DNA of 64,000 bases from Blautia hansenii DSM 20583 (GCF_002222595.2 NZ_CP022413.2:2000001-2064000), one strand, 5' to 3'. Counted from the first letter of the stretch, positions 28,887-38,968 are shown. A program made the numbers and translations. The notes: a model not told the origin generated them from the sequence alone.

Positions 28887-29324
28887 ATGGATATAAAAGA
28901 AGCATTAAATTTTAGTGGACTACAGCGTTTTTATACAACTCATATAAAACCATTAAGAACAAGAATAAATCAATTGGGAACAGCATCAAATTGCACCGTT
29001 GTAAATAACTCCACTACTACTTCTTCTAATACAGTTTTAGATGGTAGAATGGGAAAAACACTAAAGGACGAAATAACCAATATAGACGCCAAAACAATGA
29101 ATAAATATGCTGTTGGAATAGGTAACGCGCCTACTATAAAATATTCATATTTCATAGAGGCAACTTCAGTAGTACCAATTGGTAATATTAGTGTGCCGAA
29201 TTATTCAAAAGGAGTATTTATAACTAATGGTGGTAGTGATGGTTGTTTGTTGATGGTAGACCCACAGTGTAACTTATATGTTGGATTTCGAAACGGTTCA
29301 ACTTGGACAGGAAGAAAAATATAA
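28887..29324 (+). CDS. Small fibre/receptor-binding-like protein
   Basis: The 145-residue protein starts with a helix (FYTTHIKPLRTRIN) and then glycine-, serine- and threonine-rich beta sequence (SVPNYSKGVFITNGG). Its position after the BppU-like gene suggests a small head or adaptor for the fibre. I do not recognise a family. Confidence 0.5.
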   Translation: MDIKEALNFSGLQRFYTTHIKPLRTRINQLGTASNCTVVNNSTTTSSNTVLDGRMGKTLKDEITNIDAKTMNKYAVGIGNAPTIKYSYFIEATSVVPIGNISVPNYSKGVFITNGGSDGCLLMVDPQCNLYVGFRNGSTWTGRKI

Positions 29325-29344
29325 TTGTTGAAAGGAGAACAAAT

Positions 29345-29716
29345 ATGCAGAAAATTGTATTTACAGATAAAACAGAATTTGAAATCATGCCGGGCGCAGG
29401 TTTAAATAACATTACAGTTCTTTTAAATGATTTCGTTGCTCTCGGAAAATTTACAGAAACTTTGAGAAAAAAAGGAAATTTAGATTCCGTACAGTTCAAG
29501 CAAGATGAACTCATTACAGGAGAATATAAAAAGCTTGCGCTTTCATCTTCTATTTATTCTAACGTAGATGTAAACGAAGATGGAAAAGTTTTAGCAACAT
29601 TCGGTTTCAGAGAAAAAACAAAACTCGAAATTACAGTTGAAACTATTCAGGCTGACCAGGTAACACAGGACGGAGCAATTATGGAACTTGCTGAAATGAT
29701 TGGAGGACAGGCATAA
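29345..29716 (+). CDS. Unknown 123-residue baseplate-region protein
   Basis: The start is the ATG at 29345 with AAAGGAGAAC upstream; an in-frame ATG at 29303 overlaps the previous gene and lacks a site. It is a soluble alpha/beta protein (KTEFEIMPGAGLNNITVLL) ending in a helix. Proteins of this kind accompany CD1375-type genes in Clostridia prophages. The function is unknown. Confidence 0.55.
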   Translation: MQKIVFTDKTEFEIMPGAGLNNITVLLNDFVALGKFTETLRKKGNLDSVQFKQDELITGEYKKLALSSSIYSNVDVNEDGKVLATFGFREKTKLEITVETIQADQVTQDGAIMELAEMIGGQA

Positions 29717-29832
29717 TGGTTAATTTTTATGTTAAGAAAATTATAAGAGAACAGATTACAATTGACGATGTACCTATTCATTGGAAAGAAAAAGTACAAC
29801 AAGAACTGGATAAATTAAAACAGGAAGAATAA
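29716..29832 (+). CDS. CD1375/XkdX-like micro-protein
   Basis: The 38-residue product overlaps the previous stop by one base (TAATG). It has the short FYVKKII...IDDVPIHWKEKV pattern of the CD1375 family, small phage proteins found next to fibre and holin genes. The role is unknown. Confidence 0.6.
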   Translation: MVNFYVKKIIREQITIDDVPIHWKEKVQQELDKLKQEE

Positions 29833-29865
29833 ACGTTCTTCCTTATATTTATATAAGGAGTGCTT

Positions 29866-30519
29866 ATGATAGACACATTTACAGATTACATACTCGCAGA
29901 TATCAGCAGTCCTATTACTCTTTTACTTCTATTAGTCGTTTCTATTTATTTCATTGGCAAGTTTTTATTTAAAAACTGGGGAAATATCAAGTCCTATTTC
30001 GAAAATTCTTACCAAAATCGTAAAAAAAAAGAAGAGCTATATGAAACCGTAGAGGTCTTACAAAAAGCAAAAGACGACATTATTGCAGAAACAAAAGCAC
30101 TAAGTCAGGCTCAGAAAGACTTCTATGATGAACAGTTAAAATACCGCAATGTTTCTCAGCAGCTAAGAGATAGCTTGCAAGAAAAGACAGATATTGCTGT
30201 AAAAAAATCAGAAGAAGCTTTAAATGAGATTAAAGAACTTCATTTGATTTTAGAGCAGATACAGACTCGACAGGAAGAAATTGATGCAGACAGGAAATCT
30301 CAGAAAGTAAATGAGTTAAGGCAGGATTTAATTAACGCTTACCACTACTTTACCTCAGTGGAAAGAAATCCAAAACAAGAATGGAATGAAATGGAAGCAC
30401 ATGCTTTTTGGAGTATGTTCGGAGATTACGAAAGATATGGCGGTAATGATTTTGCTCACAGAGTTATTCAACCAGCAATGAATAAGTTAAAAATCATACC
30501 GATTACACAGGAGGATTAG
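29866..30519 (+). CDS. Membrane-anchored coiled-coil protein of the lysis region
   Basis: The protein has 217 residues from the ATG at 29866, which follows ATAAGGAG. Residues 15-33 are a single membrane helix (LLLLLVVSIYFIGKFLF), residues 45-160 a long coiled coil, and the C-terminal 50 a globular, aromatic region (HAFWSMFGDYERYGG). One membrane helix plus coiled coil next to a holin suggests a lysis or membrane-adaptor role, but no known spanin or holin family is recognised. Confidence 0.5.
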   Translation: MIDTFTDYILADISSPITLLLLLVVSIYFIGKFLFKNWGNIKSYFENSYQNRKKKEELYETVEVLQKAKDDIIAETKALSQAQKDFYDEQLKYRNVSQQLRDSLQEKTDIAVKKSEEALNEIKELHLILEQIQTRQEEIDADRKSQKVNELRQDLINAYHYFTSVERNPKQEWNEMEAHAFWSMFGDYERYGGNDFAHRVIQPAMNKLKIIPITQED

Positions 30520-30522
30520 TTT

Positions 30523-30870
30523 ATGGAAATTGCAGTAATTATGAATGTATTAGAAATACTGCTTTACATTGTGCTTGGTGGATTGGCACTTTGGTTTAAA
30601 ACAAATTCAAAAATAAATAATGCAGTAAATGGACTGATTGCAAAAGCAGAAGAAGAATTCACCGGATTTAAACAAGGAAATGAAAAATTTCAGGCAGTTG
30701 TGAACTGGCTCTATGAGTTAGTTCCGGCATTTTTAAAACCTTTCTTCCCGAAAAAATTTGTGGAAGCTTTAATACAGAACGCTTTTGAGCAGTCAGCAGC
30801 TTATGCAAAACAACAATTAGATAAGATTGTTGACAAAACAGTTAAAACAGACGATAAGTCAATTGAATAA
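30523..30870 (+). CDS. Phage holin
   Basis: The 115-residue protein has one strong N-terminal membrane helix (VLEILLYIVLGGLALWF, residues 9-25), then an amphipathic middle (VVNWLYELVPAFLKPFF) and a charged C-terminus. This matches LLH-type holins of Gram-positive phages, which pierce the membrane and release the amidase. It begins 3 bases after the previous stop and 23 bases before the giant fibre gene. Confidence 0.7.
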   Translation: MEIAVIMNVLEILLYIVLGGLALWFKTNSKINNAVNGLIAKAEEEFTGFKQGNEKFQAVVNWLYELVPAFLKPFFPKKFVEALIQNAFEQSAAYAKQQLDKIVDKTVKTDDKSIE

Positions 30871-30892
30871 CTATCAGAAAGGAATATAAAGC

Positions 30893-33800
30893 ATGGCTCT
30901 ATCTTTTAAAAATTCTAAGAATTCAATTGAGAAGTTATCTACAGAACACATAGATAAGAGTATCATGCCTACTGTTCTCGCAGAAAAAGGCATTGACACA
31001 CTTCAGGAAGTTTTTACTCGAAGTGACAAATACGAATGGTACAATAACTATTCTGATGAAAACTTTTCAATTGTAGATGATAATAAAAATATTTCAGTAA
31101 ATGAAAAACAATTAAATCTGACTCAAGAAGTAAACAGTCAGTTCATTCCATTTGAACTTTCACGTTATTATGATGGAATAGACCTTATGGAAATGTCTTT
31201 TCGAGTACATTATGTTAATGCCGAAGGTGGAGAACATTATTCCACTCCTATAAATGTAACATATAGCGAAAATAAAATCCGCTTTGGGTGGCTAGTAGAT
31301 GAATATGCTACCGCCCTTGAAGGGGATTTAAAATTTGAAATCGTTGCTAATGGCACAAATGAAAAAGGTCAAAATTATATTTGGAAAACCAGACCAAATG
31401 GAAAGGTTAATATTTTAAAATCTTTATCCGGGAATGGGGTTATAAAACCGGATGAAGATTGGTATACACAATTTGTAACTTTAATTGATGGAAAAGTAAA
31501 TGAGGCAAGACAGGCTGCAAAAGAGGCAAAAACTTCTGCTGACAATGCTCAAAGTTCTGCTAATCGTGCTCAAGGGGTTGTTGACGGAGCAAAAGATGAA
31601 ATCTTACAGCAGGTCACTGGTTCTTTAAATGAACAGCTCACTACTGCTCTTTTAAATTATTATACAAAGCAGCAAGTCGATAATTTGATTAAAAACATTG
31701 ACTTAACAGAGGCTTTGAAAGAAGTCAATGACAAAATCGACAAGATTGATGGACTGGCAAAATTTAAGGTAGAATACGATGATACGACAAAAACTATTAA
31801 GTTTTACAACGGTGAAGACTTAATTAAATCCATTACAATTAACACAGACCCAAGTACACAATGGGTATCATCTTATAATAAAATTGTAGATGAAAAAGTA
31901 AAAACTGGTACAGATGCGGTCAAACAGGAGTTAGCTACTTTTAAAACAAAAACAGAACAGGATTTAGCTGCTATCCACAAAGATGTTGACGGATTACCGG
32001 AAACATTGAATACACAGTATTATAAGAAACCTGAAACAGACGCTTTATTAAATAAAAAAGCATCAACAGAAAGTGTTGAAGGAATTAAAAATGAAGTATC
32101 TGTCATGAAATCCTCTGTACAGCAAATGGAGGGAAATGTTACTGCGTTAAGTGGCGATGTAACACGTATCGAGGATATCGTCAATAAAATCAACGAAAAG
32201 CCCTCGAATACATACGAAGCAACTTACGTAGATAATGTTTTCAGTCTTCTTGAAAATGGAGAAGTTAAAAACCAATTTACAATTGTTGGTGGAGGTGGCA
32301 GCGGCGCAGACTCTACTACAATTACCATTGAAAGAATTACTCCTGAAAGTTTGGTTGTTTTATTGGATGCTCTAACCAATATTGAATTCAATTTCACCTC
32401 TGTTGATAGTGCTGGTGATACTACTGGCAATGCAACAGCAACATGGAAAGTGGGAAATACAAAGGTAGCTACTTCTACGGTTATTCAAGGTAAGAACTCT
32501 TTTGATATTACACCACATCTCAAAATTGGCGCAAATACAATTCGTATGACTGTTACAGACAGTTTTGGTACAGTGTCAGCTAAGACTTGGACAATTACTG
32601 TTGTAGAATTTAAGATTGAGTCAAATTTTGATGATACTTTATTTTATTCAGATGAAGTAATTTTCCGCTACACTCCATACGGAAATATTTCAAAACAAAT
32701 TGTATTTAAATTAGATGGACAACAGATTGCCACAATAGGTACTTCTGTCACTGGTAGACAGATGACTCAAACTATTCCGAAAAAACCACATGGCGCACAT
32801 CTTCTTGAAGTTTACATGACAGCGGAGATAAATCAGCAGTCTGTAAAAAGCAATTCTATTTTTAAAGATATTATCTATATTGAACCCACAAATAATACTC
32901 CTGTTATCGGATGTTCAATATCAAAGTTTGAGGTAAAGCAATACAACACTTATAATATCAAATATGTTGTATACGACCCTGAGCATAATCCTTCTACAAT
33001 TACTCTTTATGAAAACGAAAAACTTCTGTCTACATTAAAGGTTGACAGGACAGGTCAGACATGGAGTTACAAATCTGCTTCCACAGGAGCAAAAACTTTA
33101 AAAATCAAATGCCGTGAAACAATGAAGGCTCTGAATGTTACGGTAACGGAATTGGGTATTGACGTTAAGCCTATTGTAACAAACCTTGCCTTTGACTTTA
33201 ATCCTGCTGGAAAAAGCAATGCAGACTCAGACAGGTTATGGCAAGATGTTGACAAAAATGTACACATGACAGTATCGGATAACTTTGACTGGGCGAATGG
33301 TGGTTATCAGTTAGATGCAGACGGAGATACCTATTTCTGTGTAAAAGCTGGTACTACTGCGACCATTGACTATAAATTATTCGGTGATGATGCAAAGAAG
33401 TTGGGTAAAAACTTTAAGTTTGTATATAAGAGCACGAATGTACGTGATTATGACGGTAAAGTTATGGAATGTGTCAATGGCAAAATTGGTTTCAGAGTAA
33501 ACGCACAATCTTCTGTATTATCTTCTGAACAGAATACCATTACTCTTCCATTCTGTGAAGACAATTACATGGAATTGGAATTTAATATTCTTCCAGACAG
33601 CGAATATAAAGAAATGGTTATGTGGATGGACGGAATTCCAAGCAGGATTGAACTTTATTCTGAATCCGATAGTTTTACACAGGCAGAACCACAGGGAATT
33701 ACCATTGGTTCTGAGGATTGTGATGTATGGGTGTATCGTATGAAATCCTACACAATGAACCTTACAGATGATGAAATCTTAGATAACCATATTGCTGATG

Positions 33801-36800
33801 CAAAAAATGCAGACGAAATCATGAGTCGCTATGCAAGAAATGATATTTTAGACTCCTCTGGTAATCTTGATCCAGATTTACTTGCTGAAAAATGTCCAGA
33901 TTTACGTATTATTAAGATTGAAACTCCAAGATTTACAACAGGTAAAAAGGATAAGGTTACGGTTACTTCTTTCCAGCAAATCTATAAAAACGGAAGACCT
34001 GTAGATAACTGGGTATCCGAAGCTGGAGTTTTATCTGGTCAAGGTACTTCTTCTGAGTATTATGGTGAGTCTTCTCGTAACTTAGACCTAAACTGTAAAA
34101 AAGGATTTAAGTTTGAAAATGGTGAGTCTAATTCAAAATATGCGATGACAGAGAATTCTATTCCTGTTAATTATTTTAACATCAAAGTAAATGTTGCCTC
34201 TTCCGAGAATATTAACAACTCTACTTTGGCACAGGAATATCATCGTTTCAATCCGTATTTGAGACAGGCAAGAAAAGATGACCCAAAAGTACGTGATACA
34301 ATGGAATTTCATCCTTGTGTTGTGTTTATTAAGGAAACAGACTTAAGCAATGCAGTAGAATTTAAAGACGGAGCTTGGCACTTCTATAGCTGTGGAAATA
34401 TTGGTAACTCAAAGAAAAACCATGAAGCCTTTGGTATGAACCCTGATAATCACAAAGAGTTTATTGTTGAGGTATCTAATAATACGGATAAGCAGTGTCG
34501 TTTTCTCTCTGATGATTTATCTCAGGAAGGATGGGACGGAGACACTAGCTTTGAAATGCGATATGAAAATCCAGATTGTAGTCCTGAAGAATTACAGGCG
34601 GGGAAAGATGCTTGGCAGACATTCCTGACATGGGTAGTAAACGTAACGCCAGAAAACTTCGTAAAGGAATTTGACCAACATTGTATCCGTGACTCTGTAT
34701 TATTCTTCTACCTCTTCACGGAAAGACACACAATGGTTGATAACCGAGCAAAAAATACATTCTGGCACACAGAAGACTTGGTACATTGGGATTTATGCTT
34801 TGACTATGATAATGATACTGCTATGGGTAATAACAACGAAGGTGCTCTGACACTGAGTTATGGATATGAAGATACTGATACCATTGGCACAAAGTCTGTA
34901 TTTAATGCATGGGATAGTAAAATTTACTGTTATGTGCGTGATTATTTAAAAGAAGACCTTGCTAAAATGTTTATTAAGATGGAAAGTAAACTGGCATGGT
35001 CTGCATCTCGTATTCTTTCTGAAATGGAATCTGAACAGGCATTAAAACCTGAAAGATTATGGATTATGGACATGAGAAGAAAATATTTCAGACCTTATGA
35101 AGATAATGGTACAACTTCTTATTTAACCATGATGTACGGAGATAAAAAGCATCAGCGTAGACAGTTCCAGAAATATCAGGAAAAATATATGTCAAGTAAA
35201 TATGCTGGAACAGCTTGTACTTCTGATGTTATTACTATTCGAGGTTATACTCCACGGGAATGGACTGGTGTAAAACCAGATGGTACTTTTCATATTGTTC
35301 CTTATGCAGATACTTACGTGGTAAACCGTTTTGGTTCTAACCAGACTTCTGTTCGTGCAAAACGAGGTCAAACATATACAGTAAAATCTCCAATTCCAGC
35401 AATGAATGATACAGAAATTTATGTATATAACGCTTCTATTATTCAGTCTATCGGTGATATTGCTCCATTCTATCCGGGTTACACAGACTTTAACCAAGGT
35501 ATAAAATTGACAGATTTAACAATTGGTTCTGGCGTATCTGGATATAAAAACATGAACATGGATGATTTTGGTATCGGTAAGAATATTCTGCTTGAGAGAT
35601 TAAATCTGCAAAATCTTCCAAATCTGAAAAAGACCATTGCGCTTACAGAGTGTACAAACCTTACAGAATTTTTAGCTGATGGTTCTGGTATTACGGGTGT
35701 TATCCTCCCGACAGGAGGTAAAATACAGACAGCACATCTTCCTGCAATTGCCTCTCTTACTGCGAAAAAGTTATTGGCTCTCAATGACTTAAAAATCTCA
35801 TCTTACGAAAATATCACAACACTTTCTATTGACGATTGTCCTACAATTCATGCAAAAGATATGATTGAAAAATCTCCAAAATTAAACCGTTTACGTTTAA
35901 CAGGTATCAACTGGAATTTAGAAGACGACAGTTTATTAAAGAGATTGATTAAATTATCCGGTATTGATGAAAATGGCTATAATACAGATGTTTCTGTACT
36001 GACTGGTTCTGTTCATGTTCCTGTAATGAGACAACAAGAATTAGAGGATTACAAGAAAGCATGGAAAGATTTGGATATCAATTATGATACCATTATTACG
36101 CAGTATACTGTAAAATTCCTGAACTACGATGGAACACTGTTGGACAAACAATATGTTGACAAGGGTTCTAAGCCTGTTAATCCAATTACACGTCCTGACT
36201 CTCCTATTCCTACACCAACAAAACCTAGCAATGTAAGTACAGTCTTTACCTTTAAGGGTTGGGATACGGAATTTGCTCCTGTATTCTCCAACTTGGAAAT
36301 CAGAGCCACTTACTCTGAGTCTTTAAGAACTTATATGGTAAGATATCTCTCAAGAGGAAATGTATTACAATCTTCTACTGCTCCTTACGGTTCTTCTGTA
36401 TTTTACAAAGGTGACATCCCTACTTATACGGGAGAAGAAACTGCTTACAAATACTATCTTTTCACAGGTTGGGATAAAAGCGGTTTTGTCAGTGGAGATA
36501 AAGATGTCAATGCTGTATTTGACTCTTGTGAATATAATGAGGGATATTTCGATGATAAGCCATTATCAAAATTACGTCCCGTTGAAATGTATGCCTTGAC
36601 AAAATTAGGTATTGAAGAAGATGTTGTAAAATTGAAAGACTCATTCTCTTTTGAATTAGGACACGACTACAGCTATGATGACATTTCTGAAAAGGTGATT
36701 ATCAGTGAGAAAAAAGTATTTACAGGCACAGAACATTACGACACGAATATTTCTCTCTTCGATGAAGATAGAGATTTCACACTTGCAATTGATTATACTT

Positions 36801-37750
36801 TTGATGGAACTTCGCCTCAGGCTTCTGTTATTGCCCAGTGTTTCCAAAATGATGGTACAAATGGGTTCCGTATTTGGAATAACAATAATCCGAAATTTTC
36901 ATGGGGAACTTCTTCTACTTCTGTTGCTTCTTTTAATAAACGTGAAATGGTTGTTATGAGACATATTAAGGGAGAAACAGGTATCCATGTATACTCTGCA
37001 AACCTTACAGGTGAAGAACCTCAATATATTGAATTAACAAAAAACAGAAGTACAAAAACCAATGCGACTTTGGTATTTGGTAGCGGTAAAGCAGATGACG
37101 GAATGTTTGAAAATCATGCTAAAGGAACTGTATATTGGAGCAAAATCTGGTATGCAGACTTGGGTGATGAAGCTTGTAAAAATCTTTCCATGTGGACGCA
37201 TGAAAAACTGGAAATGGAAATGTGTGGCTTCAAGCGTTATTACTTAGCAGACGGAACACAAAAACGTACATCCATGAGCTTTATTGCAAAACACTTGTTA
37301 TCTATTAACAAGACTTTGAGTACTTCCTCTGAAAATACAGGAGGTTGGGCAACTGCGGAACTAAATAAATCTTTAAATAAACGTTTATACAATGCTATTC
37401 CGATAGCCTATAAACAATTAGTAAAACAGGCACGAATTAGTTCTTCTGTTGGTAATAAATCCACAGACGTTTCCACTTCCAACTGTTATATTCACATTCC
37501 AGCAGCTTACGAAGTAGACCCGACAATGACAACTGAACCATATATCTACGAAGGTTCTCCAATCCCGTATTTCACAACAAATGAATCAAGGACTTGTTCT
37601 TATGAAAATGGAGATGTTCATTCTTATTGGCTTCGTTCTCCTAACATTGAATATACAACTTATTATTATCGTGTTGAGGATAATGGTACACTTTCAGGAT
37701 ACTATTATTCCTATAATGAGGATGGTGTCCGTATCATGTTTTCAATATAA
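30893..37750 (+). CDS. Giant 2,285-residue baseplate/fibre protein with CotH-like, LRR-like, InlB-type and lectin-like regions
   Basis: Residues 1-185 resemble a BppU domain; 185-470 are coiled coil; 476-575 are Ig-like. At about 1000-1440 lies a CotH-kinase-like region: SGQGTSS near 1045, and NTFWHTEDLVHW followed by D1304-Y-D1306-N-D1308, like the acidic metal site of CotH. A leucine-rich stretch covers about 1515-1690. Two InlB/Flg_new-type repeats (FLNYDGTLL, FKGWDTEF and YLFTGWDKSG) lie at 1736-1876, a LamG-like domain at 1923-2100, and a C-terminal domain ending in YWLRSP to GVRIMFSI resembles DUF6273. It probably binds or modifies the host surface. No other gene in the window is as large in one piece. 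Confidence 0.72.
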   Translation: MALSFKNSKNSIEKLSTEHIDKSIMPTVLAEKGIDTLQEVFTRSDKYEWYNNYSDENFSIVDDNKNISVNEKQLNLTQEVNSQFIPFELSRYYDGIDLMEMSFRVHYVNAEGGEHYSTPINVTYSENKIRFGWLVDEYATALEGDLKFEIVANGTNEKGQNYIWKTRPNGKVNILKSLSGNGVIKPDEDWYTQFVTLIDGKVNEARQAAKEAKTSADNAQSSANRAQGVVDGAKDEILQQVTGSLNEQLTTALLNYYTKQQVDNLIKNIDLTEALKEVNDKIDKIDGLAKFKVEYDDTTKTIKFYNGEDLIKSITINTDPSTQWVSSYNKIVDEKVKTGTDAVKQELATFKTKTEQDLAAIHKDVDGLPETLNTQYYKKPETDALLNKKASTESVEGIKNEVSVMKSSVQQMEGNVTALSGDVTRIEDIVNKINEKPSNTYEATYVDNVFSLLENGEVKNQFTIVGGGGSGADSTTITIERITPESLVVLLDALTNIEFNFTSVDSAGDTTGNATATWKVGNTKVATSTVIQGKNSFDITPHLKIGANTIRMTVTDSFGTVSAKTWTITVVEFKIESNFDDTLFYSDEVIFRYTPYGNISKQIVFKLDGQQIATIGTSVTGRQMTQTIPKKPHGAHLLEVYMTAEINQQSVKSNSIFKDIIYIEPTNNTPVIGCSISKFEVKQYNTYNIKYVVYDPEHNPSTITLYENEKLLSTLKVDRTGQTWSYKSASTGAKTLKIKCRETMKALNVTVTELGIDVKPIVTNLAFDFNPAGKSNADSDRLWQDVDKNVHMTVSDNFDWANGGYQLDADGDTYFCVKAGTTATIDYKLFGDDAKKLGKNFKFVYKSTNVRDYDGKVMECVNGKIGFRVNAQSSVLSSEQNTITLPFCEDNYMELEFNILPDSEYKEMVMWMDGIPSRIELYSESDSFTQAEPQGITIGSEDCDVWVYRMKSYTMNLTDDEILDNHIADAKNADEIMSRYARNDILDSSGNLDPDLLAEKCPDLRIIKIETPRFTTGKKDKVTVTSFQQIYKNGRPVDNWVSEAGVLSGQGTSSEYYGESSRNLDLNCKKGFKFENGESNSKYAMTENSIPVNYFNIKVNVASSENINNSTLAQEYHRFNPYLRQARKDDPKVRDTMEFHPCVVFIKETDLSNAVEFKDGAWHFYSCGNIGNSKKNHEAFGMNPDNHKEFIVEVSNNTDKQCRFLSDDLSQEGWDGDTSFEMRYENPDCSPEELQAGKDAWQTFLTWVVNVTPENFVKEFDQHCIRDSVLFFYLFTERHTMVDNRAKNTFWHTEDLVHWDLCFDYDNDTAMGNNNEGALTLSYGYEDTDTIGTKSVFNAWDSKIYCYVRDYLKEDLAKMFIKMESKLAWSASRILSEMESEQALKPERLWIMDMRRKYFRPYEDNGTTSYLTMMYGDKKHQRRQFQKYQEKYMSSKYAGTACTSDVITIRGYTPREWTGVKPDGTFHIVPYADTYVVNRFGSNQTSVRAKRGQTYTVKSPIPAMNDTEIYVYNASIIQSIGDIAPFYPGYTDFNQGIKLTDLTIGSGVSGYKNMNMDDFGIGKNILLERLNLQNLPNLKKTIALTECTNLTEFLADGSGITGVILPTGGKIQTAHLPAIASLTAKKLLALNDLKISSYENITTLSIDDCPTIHAKDMIEKSPKLNRLRLTGINWNLEDDSLLKRLIKLSGIDENGYNTDVSVLTGSVHVPVMRQQELEDYKKAWKDLDINYDTIITQYTVKFLNYDGTLLDKQYVDKGSKPVNPITRPDSPIPTPTKPSNVSTVFTFKGWDTEFAPVFSNLEIRATYSESLRTYMVRYLSRGNVLQSSTAPYGSSVFYKGDIPTYTGEETAYKYYLFTGWDKSGFVSGDKDVNAVFDSCEYNEGYFDDKPLSKLRPVEMYALTKLGIEEDVVKLKDSFSFELGHDYSYDDISEKVIISEKKVFTGTEHYDTNISLFDEDRDFTLAIDYTFDGTSPQASVIAQCFQNDGTNGFRIWNNNNPKFSWGTSSTSVASFNKREMVVMRHIKGETGIHVYSANLTGEEPQYIELTKNRSTKTNATLVFGSGKADDGMFENHAKGTVYWSKIWYADLGDEACKNLSMWTHEKLEMEMCGFKRYYLADGTQKRTSMSFIAKHLLSINKTLSTSSENTGGWATAELNKSLNKRLYNAIPIAYKQLVKQARISSSVGNKSTDVSTSNCYIHIPAAYEVDPTMTTEPYIYEGSPIPYFTTNESRTCSYENGDVHSYWLRSPNIEYTTYYYRVEDNGTLSGYYYSYNEDGVRIMFSI

Positions 37751-37757
37751 AAATATT

Positions 37758-37786
37758 GAAGTGGGAGTTTATCTTCCACTTCTTTT
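37758..37786 (+). terminator. Terminator after the giant fibre gene
   Basis: GAAGTGGGA pairs with TTCCACTTC (one G.T pair), followed by TTTT. Confidence 0.8.
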
Positions 37787-37802
37787 AATTAAGGAGGCAA
37801 CT

Positions 37803-38126
37803 ATGTTATATAAAGTAATAAAAAACAATAGAGTCATTGATGTCCTTTCTCAACTTGTATTTTGCAGATATGATGAAAGCATTGATACTGTAATAACATG
37901 TTCAGAAGAAGATGCTCAAGCAATTCTTTCTTCTTCTAAAAATTATATCTGGCATATTTCTTCTTATCCTTCTTTTCCAAAATCTGTTGTGAATAAGTAC
38001 GATACGGTGGACATTGTTGAAATAGATGAATACGAATATAAACAGTTAAAAATATTGGACTATAAAACGCCAGAAGAAATTATAGATGCATATACATTAT
38101 CACTTATTGAAGGAGGCGTGCTATGA
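37803..38126 (+). CDS. Unknown 107-residue fibre-region protein
   Basis: The start is the ATG at 37803 with AAGGAGGCAACT; the open frame reaches back into the giant gene but without a start site. The protein is mixed alpha/beta (VIKNNRVIDVLSQLVFCRY) and ends in EEIIDAYTLSLIEGGVL. Its stop overlaps the next start (ATGA). Together with the XkdX gene it forms a pair common near fibre genes. Confidence 0.6.
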   Translation: MLYKVIKNNRVIDVLSQLVFCRYDESIDTVITCSEEDAQAILSSSKNYIWHISSYPSFPKSVVNKYDTVDIVEIDEYEYKQLKILDYKTPEEIIDAYTLSLIEGGVL

Positions 38127-38254
38127 CTCAATTAGTAGAAAGCTTAAAAAGACTTTATGAAAAAGGAAAACTATCAGAAGAAAAACTTCAGTCAATGATA
38201 CAAAAATCAACTATCACTGATTATGAATATAAGTACATTATTGGTGAAGTTTAA
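38123..38254 (+). CDS. XkdX-family micro-protein
   Basis: The 43-residue protein reads SLKRLYEKGKLSEEKLQ and then ITDYEYKYIIGEV, which is the XkdX pattern (tail-region micro-protein of PBSX-like prophages). It overlaps the previous gene by 4 bases. The function of the family is unknown. Confidence 0.75.
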   Translation: MTQLVESLKRLYEKGKLSEEKLQSMIQKSTITDYEYKYIIGEV

Positions 38255-38260
38255 AGAAAG

Positions 38261-38968
38261 TTGGTGATATCTATATATACCATTTTAATAAATGAGAATA
38301 ATGAACTAATCAATACTACGCCAAAAGAACGTATTCTACAACGTAGCAAATTAGTAGACAAATTACATTTCCTTACATCTCCTATCTATAAAGATTTCGA
38401 TATGACACTTTTCACTGCAACTCTGGAGTATGTCTTACCCATTTCAAAAAAATATCGTTCTGAAAATTTAATTTTATCTGAAGAACTTTATAAAGAACAG
38501 TTAGAGTATATCTTACCTATAGACACTGCTCTGACGCAAGAACATGGCGACATTGAATTGCAGATTACATTTACCTATGTACATAGGAGTAAAGAAGGAC
38601 AATTAGTTCAACACGTGCGAAAAACCACTCCAACTACTATCACTATCACTCCAATTGCTGCTTGGTCAGACCTTATTCCTGATGATGCTCTTACAAGCTT
38701 AGATCAGAGACTCTTAAAAATTGACGCAATGATACAGGATTTGAACGAGTTTAATACAAACTTGGATAAAACTAAAGCAGATAATATTAGTTTAGAAAAG
38801 AACATCATTCAATTAACTTCTCATGGAAATAAAATAGGCGATGCACATTTGCTACCTTCTGGTGGAAATGTAAATGAAAACGGTGTGCCTGTCGTAGAAT
38901 TCGGCAACACAACATCTCGTTCAGTGGAAGTAAACAAAGATATTGGATATGAAGTTGTTGAATTTTAA
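38261..38968 (+). CDS. Baseplate/BppU-like protein
   Basis: The protein has 235 residues from TTG at 38261, or 234 from the adjacent GTG at 38264; there is no ATG near and only a weak AAAGAAAG site. Residues 1-140 are beta-rich with repeated LEYVLPI and LEYILPI strands, followed by a helix (LDQRLLKIDAMIQDLNEF) and a glycine-rich end. The look is that of a baseplate upper protein that anchors the following fibres. Confidence 0.55.
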   Translation: MVISIYTILINENNELINTTPKERILQRSKLVDKLHFLTSPIYKDFDMTLFTATLEYVLPISKKYRSENLILSEELYKEQLEYILPIDTALTQEHGDIELQITFTYVHRSKEGQLVQHVRKTTPTTITITPIAAWSDLIPDDALTSLDQRLLKIDAMIQDLNEFNTNLDKTKADNISLEKNIIQLTSHGNKIGDAHLLPSGGNVNENGVPVVEFGNTTSRSVEVNKDIGYEVVEF

